Shown here: in pieces, positions 1-14,300 of the stretch
Layout of the letters: every line of letters begins with the position of its first letter
Position numbering within the stretch: the first letter of the stretch is position 1
Made by a program: the position numbers and the translations under genes
NCBI GenBank assembly: GCA_946803715.1
Contig: CAMPET010000069.1
Coordinates: 3,065-48,962, forward strand
Source: Beroe ovata
Taxonomy: Eukaryota > Ctenophora > Nuda > Beroida > Beroidae
Direction of reading: 5' to 3'
DNA length: 45,898 bases
Notes under the pieces: model-generated
Seen by the model: the letters and a program-made list of their open reading frames with translations, nothing else
Told to the model about the DNA's origin: nothing
Databases searched by the model: none

Positions 1-16
1 ACGCGTTATTTTCCAG

Positions 17-461
17 GTGATATCGCACGTGCAAACACGCGATTTACCGCTCCTGGTGTTTGCTAACAAGCAGGATTGTGAGAACGCTGAGGACCTCAAG
101 AAGATCAAATCCCTTTTCAAGGAGTGTGCTGACGTCATTGAGCAGCGTGACTGCGTTGTACTGTCGTGTTCAGCACTCAAGGTATAAGCTATTATACTCT
201 GAATAATTTACACACTGTCACCTACCGCATTGCCTAGACTCTGTGTAGGTGACAGTGAAATGAAAATTTCCAGAAACCCACACACAGCAACACCTTTCAG
301 TAATTAGCGGGCAAATGTATAATGTCGGTTATTTCCTAATTATATAATTTTAGCGTTATTTTACCGCGTCTTTTCAGGGAGAAGGTTTAGAGGACGGAGT
401 TGAGTGGTTAACACTGAGGATGAAGAATAATGTGAATAGACCGTCACGGGAATTGAGTTGA
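17..461 (+). CDS. ARFRP1: ARFRP1-like small GTPase, C-terminal two exons (5' end outside window)
   Basis: Two exons are visible, 17-181 and 378-461. The first is preceded by TTTTCCAG and ends AAG|GTATAAG; the second is preceded by TTTTCAG and ends with TGA at 459-461. Both junctions are in phase 0 and together give 82 residues. The peptide carries the guanine-specificity motif NKQD (LLVFANKQDCENAEDLKK) and the SALKG motif (G5 loop), then EGLEDGVEWL and a C-terminal NVNRPSREL. The long acidic-to-basic middle with RDC before the G5 loop, and the NV-RP-R ending, match ARFRP1 better than other ARL proteins. ARFRP1 is a trans-Golgi GTPase that recruits ARL1 and golgins; that role is family knowledge. 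The P-loop and switches lie upstream of the window. Another ARL subfamily is the main alternative. Confidence 0.82.
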
Positions 462-2366
462 TTATCATAGATCTGTTCCCACCGTATTGTGTATTGTGAT
501 AGGTTGTGAAGTATGTACAATTCATACAATGTGTGCATTGTGGCAGTTATACATTGTCTATGTGTGTACATTGTACGCTGTTACTGTGTGCATTGTACAC
601 ATTACCTTGTACACGCATGAACTCTCTCCGATACCAACTTGTGTTACAAATCAGCAGTAGTTGTACACACTTCCCACCCTCTCTTAGATGTTGAATGCTC
701 TTATTCGTACTGTACAACTAGCAGGTAGTGCTGAATCGTTGTCAACGAGTAACGACTCGTTGATGACAAAATGAAAATTACGTACACAAATGTATAAGGT
801 CTAAAAAGAGAGTTGTTGCCATGTCTCATTGTCTCACGATTCGAGAAGGGTACCAAGAGTAACCATGATCTTATCTACTTGTTGTGTTTTATCTGATGCA
901 GTTGTAAAGTTTATGAATGATATGAATTCCGTGCTTTATGTAAAGCTCCTATCAGTTCAGCTGGCTTTGAATTTGAGAGACTTGTTAGTTGTTGTTGAAT
1001 TCGATTTATGCCGTATTTGAAACTTGGATGTGTTTCGGTTTTATTCGTTTCAATGATTATCACGTTCATCCGTCATTATCTTTGTAGATTCTCTAACTAT
1101 ATGTTCTTGAACAGGCATGTTATAGTAATGTAGAAAGACGATGTTGGCTGCAGCCCTGTATCGACTTATGGTCTCATAAAGTGGTAAGTTCTACTTAACT
1201 TACTACTTAAGTTAAAATACTCGGTGAATTGCACAAGAAATACGCGTCCATTGAATCGTATTTTACAAATCATCTGTTTATTATTATGTTACGGGGGGCA
1301 TCTGTTAATTTTGCCATGAACTTTCGTTTTGATAAAAACATATTCTCCCCAGGTCTCATTCCCATATGTGGAGTGTGAACTGTGGAGGGAGATGCAATGG
1401 ATGATGGGCAGGCTGAGTAGTTTGTTTCCTTATCTTCACTCACCTCCTAACTTACGTAGTATCAGTAATAATGTATACTTTCCACCGATCAGGTATATCT
1501 GACCATGACACCGTCCACTTCCGTCCTGCTTATAGATTTCACCCTTGGGTTCGTACTTTGTTACATACACTTGACTGGCTACGAGATAATGTTAAATCCG
1601 TACATCAGGTGTACTAACCAGTTGGTACAAAACTGCTGAGTAAGTTATTATTATATACGTGATCGACGATAGTTTTTTGACTTAGTTAAGGACTACTCAT
1701 AAATATTATCATGCATATTGTACGTTTTTCCAATTATTAGCGTATCGTATGATTTCACACGTCACAAATCTCAAAAAAATCTCCTTCCAAAATGAAGTTA
1801 CTGTTTCTTTGCTCCTTCGGTATCCTTGGTATACCTTCCACAAGGAACAATGATAAGTAATGATTTGTTACCTTTTCGATATAACAAATCTTGAGTCTTA
1901 ATAGCGATATAATCTCTGAGTGATTATATCGATGAATTATTGTCTCTCACCAATTTCAGTCCCCCAGACCTCACCTCTCCCACACTTTCCCTTGTCAAGC
2001 TGTAATTTACAACTTGAATTGTAATAATAGTGACGGTTACGTCTATCAGATACTTAGAATAGTTCAATGAAAATATTTTGATATCATATTATGTACTTTC
2101 TAGATATGTTATGTCGCAACTCGGATTTTATAGTCATAAGACTGAAAAAGACGAGTGTTAAAGAAGTTCCACAAGACTCGACAAAGCATTTCGATACTCT
2201 AATCCATCAGCAAAATCCATAGTCAAACGATAACACTGTCTATTCTGATAGAGAGAGTGTGTCACGGCCACGAGGTGCAGGTTCAGCAGAGTTCAAGAGC
2301 ATTCTGAGGAGGAATTTTGCCGCTCCTTCCGTAAGAGTTCCGCATCATCAGCAGTCATCGATAATT

Positions 2367-3073
2367 AGCTCTCGCCGCTAATATCTCATCGTTGCTGCTT
2401 AACTTCCTGTTATGATTTCTCTCAAACTATTCTCACCCCCTCTACTCTTCCTATGTCAGTAGGTATTGCTCTGTTTATAGTCCCTCTCTTCTGCTGTGAA
2501 TTCCGTACTGTTGACTTCCTTCTAACGACGTACAATGGTACAATGGGACGTCCTTAGAATTCCCTTCCACTCATCTAACCTACACCCCTTAGTCTACTTT
2601 TGTCGAGTTGTCTCTTTTTAAGACAATATCTATAATTAGACTATTTATAATTAGACTATAGTATCGAGTGATAAGAATATAAGATCATGAGAGCCGGATT
2701 TGTTAGTCACACGACTGAGACTAGCTGTTAGGACTGAGACACTCATTGCTCGTCCAAATGAAGAGTAGCTCCAACATAATCCATCTGCATAGGTTTTTTC
2801 GTGAGCCGGGATTGGAAGCATGAGGGATCCAGATGATGAGAATTGCGACTCCTTTCGTAGGATACCCGCACCGAAACAGAATTGGGATAAAATTAGCTCA
2901 ATATACAATATACATTTGAATACCTACCTATACTATCTGAAAGTCTTTATAAACATTGTAGCGATACTTAACCTATGTCAGTAGAGCTGCCCCCAGCTCT
3001 CGCCGCTTATATCTCATCATTGCGGCTTAACTTCCTGTTATGACTTTCCTTCTACCATTCTCACCCCTTCTAC
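2367..3073 (+). repeat. Diverged direct duplication, spacing about 628 bp
   Basis: The segment 2367-2445, beginning AGCTCTCGCCGCT, recurs at 2995-3073 with a modest number of substitutions and the same offset along the whole stretch. Flanking similarity (for example CCTATGTCAGTAG at about 2450 and 2972, and a GGA-rich stretch near 2310 against 2830) suggests an old tandem duplication or two copies of one dispersed repeat. No coding potential was seen. Confidence 0.6.
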
Positions 3074-5754
3074 TGTACTGTGTCTTGTTGTCTCTTTCCT
3101 TTGTTGTGAAATTCTCACATGGTGTTCCATCCCATGACTTAGACCGAGACTTGTCTTTTGTTTGGACTGTCTTCTCTCACCGAGAGCTTCTTCTCAGATT
3201 GCATCTTCCTCCTTACAACCAACACTACTAGGACTTCCTTTGTTCTTTCTCATGTTGGGACTTTCTTCATATCTGTGATAACAAATTATACTTGATTAAT
3301 TATACTTGCTTAGACCGTGTTCTATGATGGGTACTCCTAAACTTCACGCTTTTTAAAGCAATCACTATTACAAATGTTATGCTCATTCTACTTCTCAGAT
3401 GAAACTGGATAAGTTGAATATCAAGGATTTTTCATCTATTGATACTGCATCAGTCGCACCTTTGCACATTACCAGTGATATGCACAGTGTATCAAGTGAT
3501 CTATTATCACTTTCGAATTCTTAATGAAACATTTAATTTGTCATTTAATCTAATCTATTTAGATATCTAGCGATCGATCTCGTTTCCACAAATTATACCT
3601 ACTTGTTTTTCTTGGACGGAAAACCAAATATTTGTGGAATTTCGGATGGAACGCGCGAGCGCCGAATGTGACAAACTGTATGAAACGAACTAGTGGTTAT
3701 ATTTGTGTACGTGCGCGCCGCGCGCGCGTCGTATGTGCTCGCGAAATATAGAACAAGTCGAGGATTATGCAAATATGCAACCACAAATGGCTGTCACGCA
3801 GCTTGCTGCTTGCTCATAGCAAAACCGAGTAAACTCGATGCAGTGTCAATTTCTTATTCTATCATTTGAGTCACTTCTCTTAATTTTCTTTGGTTCTTTG
3901 GTTTTGAACAAGCTGGACTCACTCGTCTGTGTTCACTCCTATTTCACGATATTCCTGTGATATGATTCATTGCAGATTGAATGATTTGTATAGTATCGAT
4001 TTAACGATAACAGTAAACATACAGCAACTCTTTCCCCAAGTTTTGATCAGCCTCATGCACTGCTTTATTTCTGTTTGATCTTTCTACCGTTTCCTTCACC
4101 CCTGTCGTTTCTTGACTCTGTCTGGGCCTTTTGTGAGATATTTATAGAGGTATTCCTTCTGGTGGCTGGTGCCACTTTCTGATAGCCTGTGCTATTGAAT
4201 AGCTCTCGTATCACTAGCTTGAAACTCCATACCAAACATTTATATTGACTGAGGTCTGAGCGGGAAGCACATCGTCAGTGAGTTTATCGACTTAATTATC
4301 TGATTAATAACTAGTCTAATTAATAACTTATCTAATTTATTACATAATCATCATCGATTTGTTATCTATGTATAATGTTTAGTACCTTCTGATTGAAATC
4401 TTTCAGAAACTGCGTGTGATCTAAGGCCCGTTCACAGACACGGCTTCCGTCTGCCCGGGATTTGAACTTTTCCTATCCCTAGTCTACGCTAAAGCTATCT
4501 TTAGTGAAGTGTGATGATTTCTGTTATTGGCTTAAGTGATTTGAATATATATGAACCAGGTTGATACTATAATCTATACGTCTATTTAACAGAGAGTAAG
4601 CACACTTGTTTACTGTACTTATTACTTAGCAAAAATATTATCTTTATAATTTCTCGAGAAGAGAGACTTTTGTCAATTCTCCTTCAGAGACATGCGTGTG
4701 AAATTCAATCTTCCGGTAAAGAAGATGGATCTTCTTCTAACCATTGGTTACCTTCCTTTGGTGTCCTTACCAAAAGTTACCTTCTGAACACAAATATTCT
4801 TTGTCTATATGAATGTGCTAACAGCAATATATTCTACTTCTAGCGAACACCGTGTCGACCTAGACACGGTCGTTCCCACTCCTCAGAGTAAGTGTGGCAC
4901 CTTCCCCGCTTCAATCGCTTTCTTCCTTGTAGTCGCTTATTTCGGCGTGGTTTCCTACTGAGCAATCATGGCAAAACTGAAGTTTAATATTATCGTGGTA
5001 TTAAGTTTATTATATATTAAGTGAAGAGGGCGTGAAGAAAAAACAATATGGAGTAAAAAAATGATTAAAGAAAAGAAAAAGAAAAAAATGATTACGAAAA
5101 GAAATAAAGAACTTGACTGATTGATTCAATTTGCTTTTGACAACCCTGCTCAATCATAACTCCCTCTTTTCAAGTAGTATCACGAGTTGATGTACGATGT
5201 GGGTTGTAGACTGTAGCGTCCTCCTCGTAATTCGTCGCTATATCCTCGATATCAAAGTGTCCATGTTTTATTCTTATTCTAACATGTTGTTATACTCTCA
5301 CATGATATTAACAATCATGTTTAAAGTAGATTATTGAAATAGTATTTGATATTTGGTTCGGTCTTGTACGGAATACAGAATACCATTACAGAGCAAAACA
5401 AAAGCGTTCGTCTCCTTCTTCATTCACTTCAGTAACGATGGAGAATTCTCTCTTTCCTTTCTGTAGGTTAACACCATAAATAGATGTAGAATACTCTCTA
5501 TTTCAGTTCAGTATCATGTCGTGGATCGCTTGATGGTTGAACATCGGACATTAGGTGAAGTAGGACCGGTGGTTTCCACTTCCGTTTTTCTTGATATCCA
5601 GGTTCCGGATTCTTTTCCCCGGTATCGCTATTTTCTGGGAGCAATCCTTTGACCCATCGATTCTAAAGCAGCATCTACAGCTTATGAATTGCTGATTCAT
5701 GCTTTACAGTTCACTGCTACGGTTTAGTACTAATACTATACAGTTTCATTACAT

Positions 5755-5865
5755 AAAGTTTTATACTATTCAGTTTTATACTATACACTATACTATACAC
5801 TATATACTATACACTATATACTATACACTATACACTATACTATACACTATACAGTTTCATACCAT
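5755..5865. repeat. TATACACTA/TATACTA compound microsatellite
   Basis: About 110 bp of alternating TATACAC and TATACTA units, flanked by two CAGTTT(T/C)ATAC copies. The open frame across it is only a consequence of the repeat. Confidence 0.85.
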
Positions 5866-8390
5866 TCAGTTTACTGATGCAATTGGTTGAGACACTCGCC
5901 TTAATGCTCTTTTCTCGATTGGGAGAATCTTTCTGTCTCCGGCAGAGCATCAGTTCTGGCAGAGCAATAGTAACACAGTGCCGGTAGCTCTAACGTAGTA
6001 CATCTCAATCTTGAGATTGATGGTTAATATGATGTGTTTCAACGGATTTCATATCATAATTGATGATAGTTATGATTAATCTTTTTGTCATTTCGCACAA
6101 AAATGGCTCATCAAGCAACTGAGAAGGTTGTAAAAGGTTTGGGTACTACGGTAAAAATGTGTCATACATAGTGCTGGCCGATAGTGATAATCTTAGCAGT
6201 TTGTCTTGACTGTTCTCTTTTTTTCTCTACCTGTCTCTTCTCTGTTCTGTTGTTTTCTCGATTCCCCCTCCCAATAATCCACTGATAAACACCCAAATAA
6301 CTTACTGCCATTGACTTTGTTGTGTACTTATAGACTTCTTATTACTCAGGGCATACACATAAGGATAAAGTAATATTTCAAATAGACTCCTTCACAATAA
6401 TGTGTGCCAACTCTTCTACTCGTCCTGACACTGAGTTTCCCACACAAAGTCACCAAGATTTGTGTTGAAGTTACACGTTTCTAATTTTCCGGACCGCAGG
6501 ACATTCAGCTGTCCAACAATTGCCATCAGGACGATCCCAGTGTTGGTGATACCTTTCCATCTTAATACCTTTCCATCCTGAATTATAATAAACTGAAGAT
6601 TAGGTAATATTCATATCCAAAATAAGTATACCAAAGGGAATAAAATATATTGAAGATAAATGTTACAATATTGAAAATAAATGAGTCAGTATGTCTGACA
6701 GTTTGTCTTGACCGTTATTTTGTAGTATGAAGTTTGGATGCTGAATTTGCAACTCCCCTTCACTCCCTTGGCCGTGTACAGGGAGTATCTAACTTCTACT
6801 GTGTCTGAAGCCTTTTCGAAGTCGACCAGCAGCAATAACCCCTCTTTATAATGCTGTGCGGGTGTTCAAGATTTGGACACGTGAGGATAAGGTAATATCG
6901 CATGCTATCTCCCCCGATTGAATACTCATATTTTGTAATAACCTCGACGCTATGACTCCTGTATCGATAATAGAATGATGATGTTTCGGTACTTACTTAC
7001 TTCCACTGATGGATTGATAGACCCTGTGTAGATGTTTCCGATCAATCAATCCTCCAGCAATCTCGTTCAGAACTTTCCAGAATGAATTATGATAATCTGA
7101 ATAACAAGCAGTATTATTTATATTGGAATAACTGATCCACCGACAGTGTGGCTAGACTTCAGTCTGGATGCGGGATTAGAGTCCAAGTTCGGTCGGACAT
7201 TGTCATTGTTATACTACTAGTTTTCCATTGTTAGAGATAACGTGGAGGTGATGTACAATATCCCATCACTCACTATACCGTGGGTGCTAGGCATGAAACC
7301 TCTTCCTTGTCAATGGTTGCCAAGTTTTTTCTGTGTCCATATTTTTATACAAAACGCTTTGTTCTAACTCCAATTCTGACATCAAATTATTTGACGTCGG
7401 GTTCACAAGTGACTGCTCCCTCAGATCGCACCTTCTAGTGCAATCACGAGTTTCTGTAAATTTCATTTTCCCGGAAGACTGAATTCTAAAAGAACTACAC
7501 TTCGTTTAACTTAAATACACACTATACAATACAATATACATTGTACAGAGCAGTAATACATATCCACATGCTGAGAGAGCTGCAGAGAGATAATGACATT
7601 GGGTACGTTTATGTGCTTCAATTTGTGTGTATAGTACATGATATCTGCTACTCACGATGTGAACTGTTGCTGTTTCTTCCGTACGTACTTCCATTCTTCT
7701 CTTGTCGGAGCCTATACCACAGCGTCTTTGTGTTGCAGGTTGGCCGTGTTCACTCGATAAGGGCTGATGTAATTATCATATGGATGTTATTATTATATGG
7801 AGTATACATTTTATACAAGACGTAGGTTACTTTGATGAAAGCGTCTTATAAGAATCATTCCTTTTGTAGGATAATGGCACTTCATTCTCCAGGCATTTCC
7901 CATATTCAGTATTCGTCATATTTTGATGCGACACAAAATGCAGTATTTCAGAACCATTTTCTGTGATGAAATGAAATACAATTCCATTCCTAAATCTTGT
8001 TACCGCTTTAACATCCCGTTATACATATCACTTTGTCTGTTGCCGTGTATCTATATACATTTCCGGCAATACTGTTTGTGCTTGAAGCTTGTATAAGCAT
8101 ATAAATACACAGTTTTATCGGTTGTAGGTCGTACTTAACTCTACACAAGCGGCATTTCCTACATTCACACATTCCTGTAGCTTGTATCTGTCAGTTTATA
8201 AGCGCTGCCATTTCCGATGAACTTTTTCTTCCGTTTGCGTTCTTTCTCCAGAGAGAGAGCTTCCCTTTTTGTGATCTTCTTCCTATTCCCACACATTGTG
8301 GCTCCTACATGTGCAGTATGTTTGTTCGTTTGTGGAAGCCCCTATCTTTAACTTTCCTTGCTAATCGTAGATGTAGTGTCTCTAAAGGGG

Positions 8391-11300
8391 ATGCATAGCA
8401 ACCACCCTAGCAACCATGCTACTAGCAACAACCCTGGTCATAACTGCAGCAACAATCGTGATGATCAACTCTCTGACGATGATGCGAGAAGTGTGAAAAG
8501 TCAACGAGATCTGGTTGATGCTGACAGGAGATGGCACAGAGCCAAAAAGTCCATACGACGGAATCACAAACGGCAAGCGTTCAAGGTACTATGATATAAG
8601 ATATGATCTGCCTCCCGAATGATGGCTAGTTGTGATGATCCCACAACCAAAGCATCTGTAGGGTTAGGCATACCGCTCTTGTGTGGTGTTGACTTATTTG
8701 GAAGGAATACCACTATTACGACGTTTTTCCAGTGTGAGGTGACGCTGGTTTTCAATGAAGTTCAATAACTCTTTGTATAACTCTTTGTATAAATTGCCGC
8801 ATATCTTCGTTCTCAGAAGCACTCTCCTAGCATCTCTGTGTCAGGTGATGACAAATCTTGTGAAGAAGCAGTACACACCATGGACAGAGGAAAAGAAAGT
8901 GGACTTCGTACTCGTGTACAAGCCACTCAAACCAAAGATGGATAAAACTTCAGGATACAGTTAGTGTCAATCTTGCTTTCTTCACAAATTCTCTTTCTTC
9001 ACAAATACATTAATATAATACCAATGGGTAACTTCAGCAATCATATTCCCGTTTAGTGTTTATATTCTAACAGCTATCATGATGGACTCAAGTATCTAAT
9101 ATATCATCTGATTTTCCCCCTCTTGACTGCGGTCAGGATTCACGAGTGTGACCGTGAATTCTCCGTGTGAGCACGGAGCAAATCTGGTGATATATAGACA
9201 CAAAAGAGTCGTACTCAGTGTTTCCCATTCTGTAACTTCCCATATTCTGCAGAGCATGCCCTATCTATGGTTCCATCGAAAAATTCTGAACAATTCATGG
9301 CAAGTCAATCATCAGCACAATTCAATCATCAGCACAAGTCAATCATCAGCACAAGTCAATCATCAGCACAAGTCAATCATCAGCACAAGTCGATCATCAA
9401 CACAAGTCAATCATCAGCACAAGTCAATCATCAGCACAAGTCAATCATCAGCACAAGTCAACCATCAGTAGATGCAGATCCCCGCCCGATGGATCTAGAT
9501 GATGTAGATGAGCTGGCGATGGGTGACAGTGCGGACAAGACAGCAACCATGAGAGTGAAGTTCATCCATCTGCTGAGAGTCAACGGTCTGGAGATCGAAA
9601 TTGAGGTTGTTATATTGAAATTGAGGTTGTTATATTGAAATTGAGGTTGTTAGATGAGTAAGGTTATTATATCAGCCAGCTGAATGGTTCTCTAGTTCCT
9701 TGTGGACTAACCAAAATTTTTCATTCCGCCGATCACATTCACCAGTCCATATTATCATGTTGCAAGTTGCTATTTATAGAATGTAAGTTCCCTCTTCCAG
9801 AATTTCACATCCAAGTTTGAGGAATATAGGGCGATAAAGATATGTGGAACTGATTTTGCGATGGATACGTGGGCTGAGAAGTTTCTCTTGATGAAACCCG
9901 TGGAACCACCTTACGGTAAAACAAGATAATTGTCATTTCTTTGCAAGAAATAAATATTATTAGTGCTAGAATAACTTTTATTATCGCTAAAAACAAGTAT
10001 TATTATCATTTCTTCGCAATTACTTTTACAAACATAGTTTGAAATAGTGCTTGCAAAATATAGGAGCTGGTTGTACCCAATCTTTCACCAGTCCATTGGT
10101 TGAATTCATTATTATCATGGATGGTGTAGTTTCCTTTGGGCGATTAGTATGATACAGCAAACCAGTCCATACTGGTCACAAACTGGTCCAAGCAATCATT
10201 TGGTCATGCAGTCAGTAATTCTGTCGTTTTTCCAATACTTCCGATACGTCTTGAATGTTCTGTAGCTTATGACCCGTCGATATAACTGCCGTGTTTTAAA
10301 CTTTTTTAATTATTGATTTCTTGAATCTTGACCTAAGCATTGAATATTCTGGACATATTTGCGTCGTCTGTGTCTTGTCCATCACGTACCGTATGACTCT
10401 CCTCGACACATGTCTTTCATTCTCCCTGCTATTTTCAAGTAAAAGGGCATGTGTACGACACGTTTTTTGTTTGGTGGGAAGAAGCCCCACATATTATGAT
10501 ACCCTCTATTTTGTTAATATCACATAGAATATATACAGATAATGCGCACATTGCGATTGTCCTGTGTATTGTGTTTGGGAAAAACTCTAGTGACAGTTTG
10601 AGCAGGTCCAGGAACATTCTGAATTCATGCTCGACATCTATATCAGGAGTGGGCAGAACTATAGCTCTGGACTTCTTCGATGTAAAGGGAGTCAAAACAG
10701 GATTGCCCTACAAATCGTGCTCTTAATTAATCTTATACTTAACCCTATACTTAACTCTTATATACTTAACCCTATAATTAAACTCCTCATTAAGTATGGA
10801 GTTCAATTTTGAGAGTCTTCTAACCTCGCCCTTATTTTGCCTGACTTCAGTCCTCAGAGCATAGAGATCGTTTCAAAGCGAAGGTATTAAACTTAAAATA
10901 CCCACATTATAGGTACCTGATAGCTACATATATCTCTCTGGAAATGTATGCGGAGGATTCATATCTCATAGGTAGAGATAGGGGTTCCCCTCACATTTAC
11001 CGGATTTGCATCGCATTTTGAAACTTATCCAGATCCCGAATTCCCAGATATCCACTATCCAAACATCTTATTATTGAGCTGTATTTGCTTGGCCTCCTTC
11101 TATCTCCGTCAATTCAGTAATGCTTCAGTAATTTGTATGAAGCTGATCAGTGTCGTAAAGTAGCGATAGTTCTATGATAGATGAATTAAATTTTTACTAT
11201 GTCGTCGCGTTCTTTAACACATTTCAATAATGACATATTTTCTTTTGTTGAAAATGTGGAAAATGATCGTCGAAAATGATGTCGAAAATGATCTTCCATT

Positions 11301-14300
11301 GACACATGAACGGAAAATATTGTCTACTGTCAATGCTGTTTATTATTGAAAGATTATTCAGTTTATATGGACGGTATTGGGACAGTTAATTGAGATTAAA
11401 ACTGGTTGAAATTGAAATCAAAACGTTAAAATTGATGAAATTGAATCATAACTTTCCCTTAAACAGTTATGTTTTCCTTATGTTACCATGAGGTGTTAAC
11501 ATTTGCTTTGATTGTCCCATGACTGATTGTCCCATGACTTGAGTATAACGTTTTTAACCGAGATTTCGTCATATTACCAGCCCATATTACCACGTTACCA
11601 TATTACCAGTCATATTACCAGCCCATCTTGTGAGCGGTTGGAGGACCATGAAGAAGTTGCACCATGACATCGTCGGACATGATGACTGTTACCTTCAACG
11701 TGGAGCCTCGGGTACTGATACTTTTCCCGTTCCCTCTCAACGAAGCTAATCTTATTCTGTCATTGACACCAATCTTATCCTCTCACTGACACCGTACTAT
11801 GTAATCCGTATTACGTATTCCATCATCCATGACATATTTACCACGGCATCACTTTATAATAACACGCAAATCTAGACTGACACCATCACGATTCGTTGAC
11901 CTAACACCCGGTCAATCAGTAGCAGGCGAGTGTCCAGGCGAGACATCACCCCCCGAGGACATCACTCATCTTCTTCAACCTGCCTTATCTCTGGGTGATG
12001 TCCATCCTGTCGATGATTCGGACATCACTGAACAGGGAAAATTTGTCTGTTCATCAGAACCAACCAAACGTCCCGCGAAACGTCTCTATCCGTCTCTCAG
12101 CGGCTATATGGATGGTGTTAGTAACTGGGGTAGAATAAGTGAGTTGGGTTGTCACAATTTGCTGATGTTGGGGATCTATGTGCGCATGGCTGATTAAGGC
12201 ATGGTCTAATTCAGTTAATTATATGATTTGAAGAGCTACTGGAAAGAGCATTCCTCTATTCTGGGTCTGTACAGTTTTCAGCCAATCTTGAATGGATGAA
12301 TATTGAATATTTTCCCCTCCATGTTTCACCATGCACTTATGGCGAGGTCTTTTATTATGAGCTGGGTTGAACCCTTTTCAACAGTTACTATAAAATGGTT
12401 TAATGATTATTAATGTGAATGATTCCACGTTACGTTTCTTGTTATGCTAACTAGAGAGATTAGCTGTATATTCGGAATCCTTCGATCTGATATTTTGAGA
12501 AGCTTTGTTGCAATGGTCGTACATTATGCAAGCTTTCTTCGTTTACCGCATGAAACCGTGTTTTCGATTAAGTCAAATATAATATTCCTTTGCCGTAGCC
12601 CGGGCTATTATGTGTAAGCAATCAAATATTCGGTTGCTGTTAATCACAATTTCTTAACCTTGATTTCTCTTCCACTTGGCTCATTATTGAATTATTCTGG
12701 CGCTATATTCTCCGCTGGATGCTGTGTTCCACAACCCGTGTTGAGGCTCGCAATTCTTATCTCCACAGCCCTTGCTAAATGCTGGGGTTCAGGGGCTGCG
12801 CTCCACACCCCAATCTGTACACTGTCTATCAGGAGCGGTACTGGACTTGGAACATGACAAGCCGGTTGACAAGTTGATTGCTATGTACAACGAGAACCTC
12901 TACCAACTACCCCACTCTACTGCAGCTGCTGAACAGAATCACCATAGCAACGGGTAGAAATTGTGACTTGTGGCGCTTTCATTTCTACTTCCTTATGTCT
13001 TACTTGTATCGTGTTGATGAGTGATGACACTTCTAACTTCTTATCTTATCAAATTTGACGGTGATTTTCACCTACACCCCCCAATGATCACTTGGTAAGC
13101 AGTAAGGTGACTGGGGGTGTCAAGGTGAAATATCTCTGTTATTACTAATCCGTTTTCTGTATTCCTTCGTCCCAGACTCCAGCATCATCGTCACCGAATA
13201 TTTGATTCATCCCGTTATGTCCCTGACAACCTGAAGACAGCTGTCAGATCCATGGTGGGAAAGTTCAGATCCTTCTCCCACTCTCCCATTGAGAATTACA
13301 AGGTTCCCGATACGGAAGTAAGTTTTAACTTAAGTTGTGATATATGTTACCGGGCATATCGAGAGTTTGCTTTCTGCACACTCGAAATGGGCAAGGTTTC
13401 TTTTTTATCTTCTGTAATGGTATTGGATTTATTGGGAAATGAATAAATCAGTCTGTAGGATTGGTGCCTACATTTTCCATAGGAAAAACCCAAGCGGCGA
13501 GCGCTTTCCTGTCACTCTGTCTCTTTGTTCCCCGCTTTATTGACTGTACATAACTCAGTTAGAACTAGAGCCACCAATTCTTCTGAAGAAGAAGGATGAG
13601 GCTGTGTACGAAGAATCGGAAGCATTTAAACAACTCACATTCCTGAACGATCGATACGGATCTCTGTGGAGTACCAGACTCAATGATTGGGTGTTCAATT
13701 TGCTTCACGGTGATGATGACAGGCTGAAACTAGCCAAAGATAACTTTGTGGCAAGGTAAACACAACCCGTTTGAAAAATCTGATGTTGTTTACTTCTTAG
13801 TACCCATCGGGATTTCCCCTAGTTTTTCACTTCGTCTTGACACGATCTGTCAAGTTGTCAGACTTTGACTGACACTTCATTCCCTCCCCAGAGCAATACG
13901 AGCCCCCTTCAACTACGCGAAGAAGTGTCGATTCCTCGGTCACAGCGAGCCTGAATTCTACAACTCATCGGAGAGATCCCTGATGGTATGTGAGATGTGC
14001 CCGCATGTGGCAAAATACCAACTTCCGTCAGGAACATGCTATTCCTATCACACCAAGGACCAGCACCAAGCATGATTGATCTCCTTCCTGTTCAGGTGTT
14101 CAGAATTCTGGAGAAACCAGAGATNCCCCCCCCCCTCAGAGCAATACGAGCCCCCTTCAACTACGCAAAGAAGTGTCGATTCCTCGGTCACAGCGAGCCT
14201 GAATTCTACAACTCATCAGAGAGATCCCTGATGGTATGTGAAATGTGCCCGCATGTCGCGAATATCGAATACAAAACACCAACTATTCATTCTGGCAATA

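Larger units (their letters stand above)
462..8390. other. Gene-poor intergenic region, about 7.9 kb
   Basis: No reading frame here has a recognisable domain, coherent splice phases or coding-like composition. Open frames are short and AT-rich. It contains a diverged direct duplication (about 2280-3075), a CpG-rich patch at 3640-3740, A-rich runs around 5035-5100 and a TATACACTA microsatellite (5755-5865). The promoter and 5' UTR of the anoctamin gene should lie in the last few hundred bases, but I see no clear TATA box or initiator. Confidence 0.5.

Noticed and set aside
7541-7825. 94-codon open frame in the gene desert
   Set aside because: It has no ATG-supported domain, no splice context, AT-rich composition and no recognisable motif; an overlapping antisense frame is equally open.
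10435-10726. Overlapping open frames on both strands, at first glance reverse-transcriptase-like or a missing anoctamin exon
   Set aside because: No RT catalytic motif is visible, and no splice sites have the phases needed between anoctamin exons 9801-9915 and 11876-12114.
11642-11710. Candidate missing anoctamin exon (contains MTVTFNVEPR in one frame)
   Set aside because: With the available acceptor and donor, neither open frame enters in phase 1 and leaves in phase 2, so it cannot bridge the gap as it stands.
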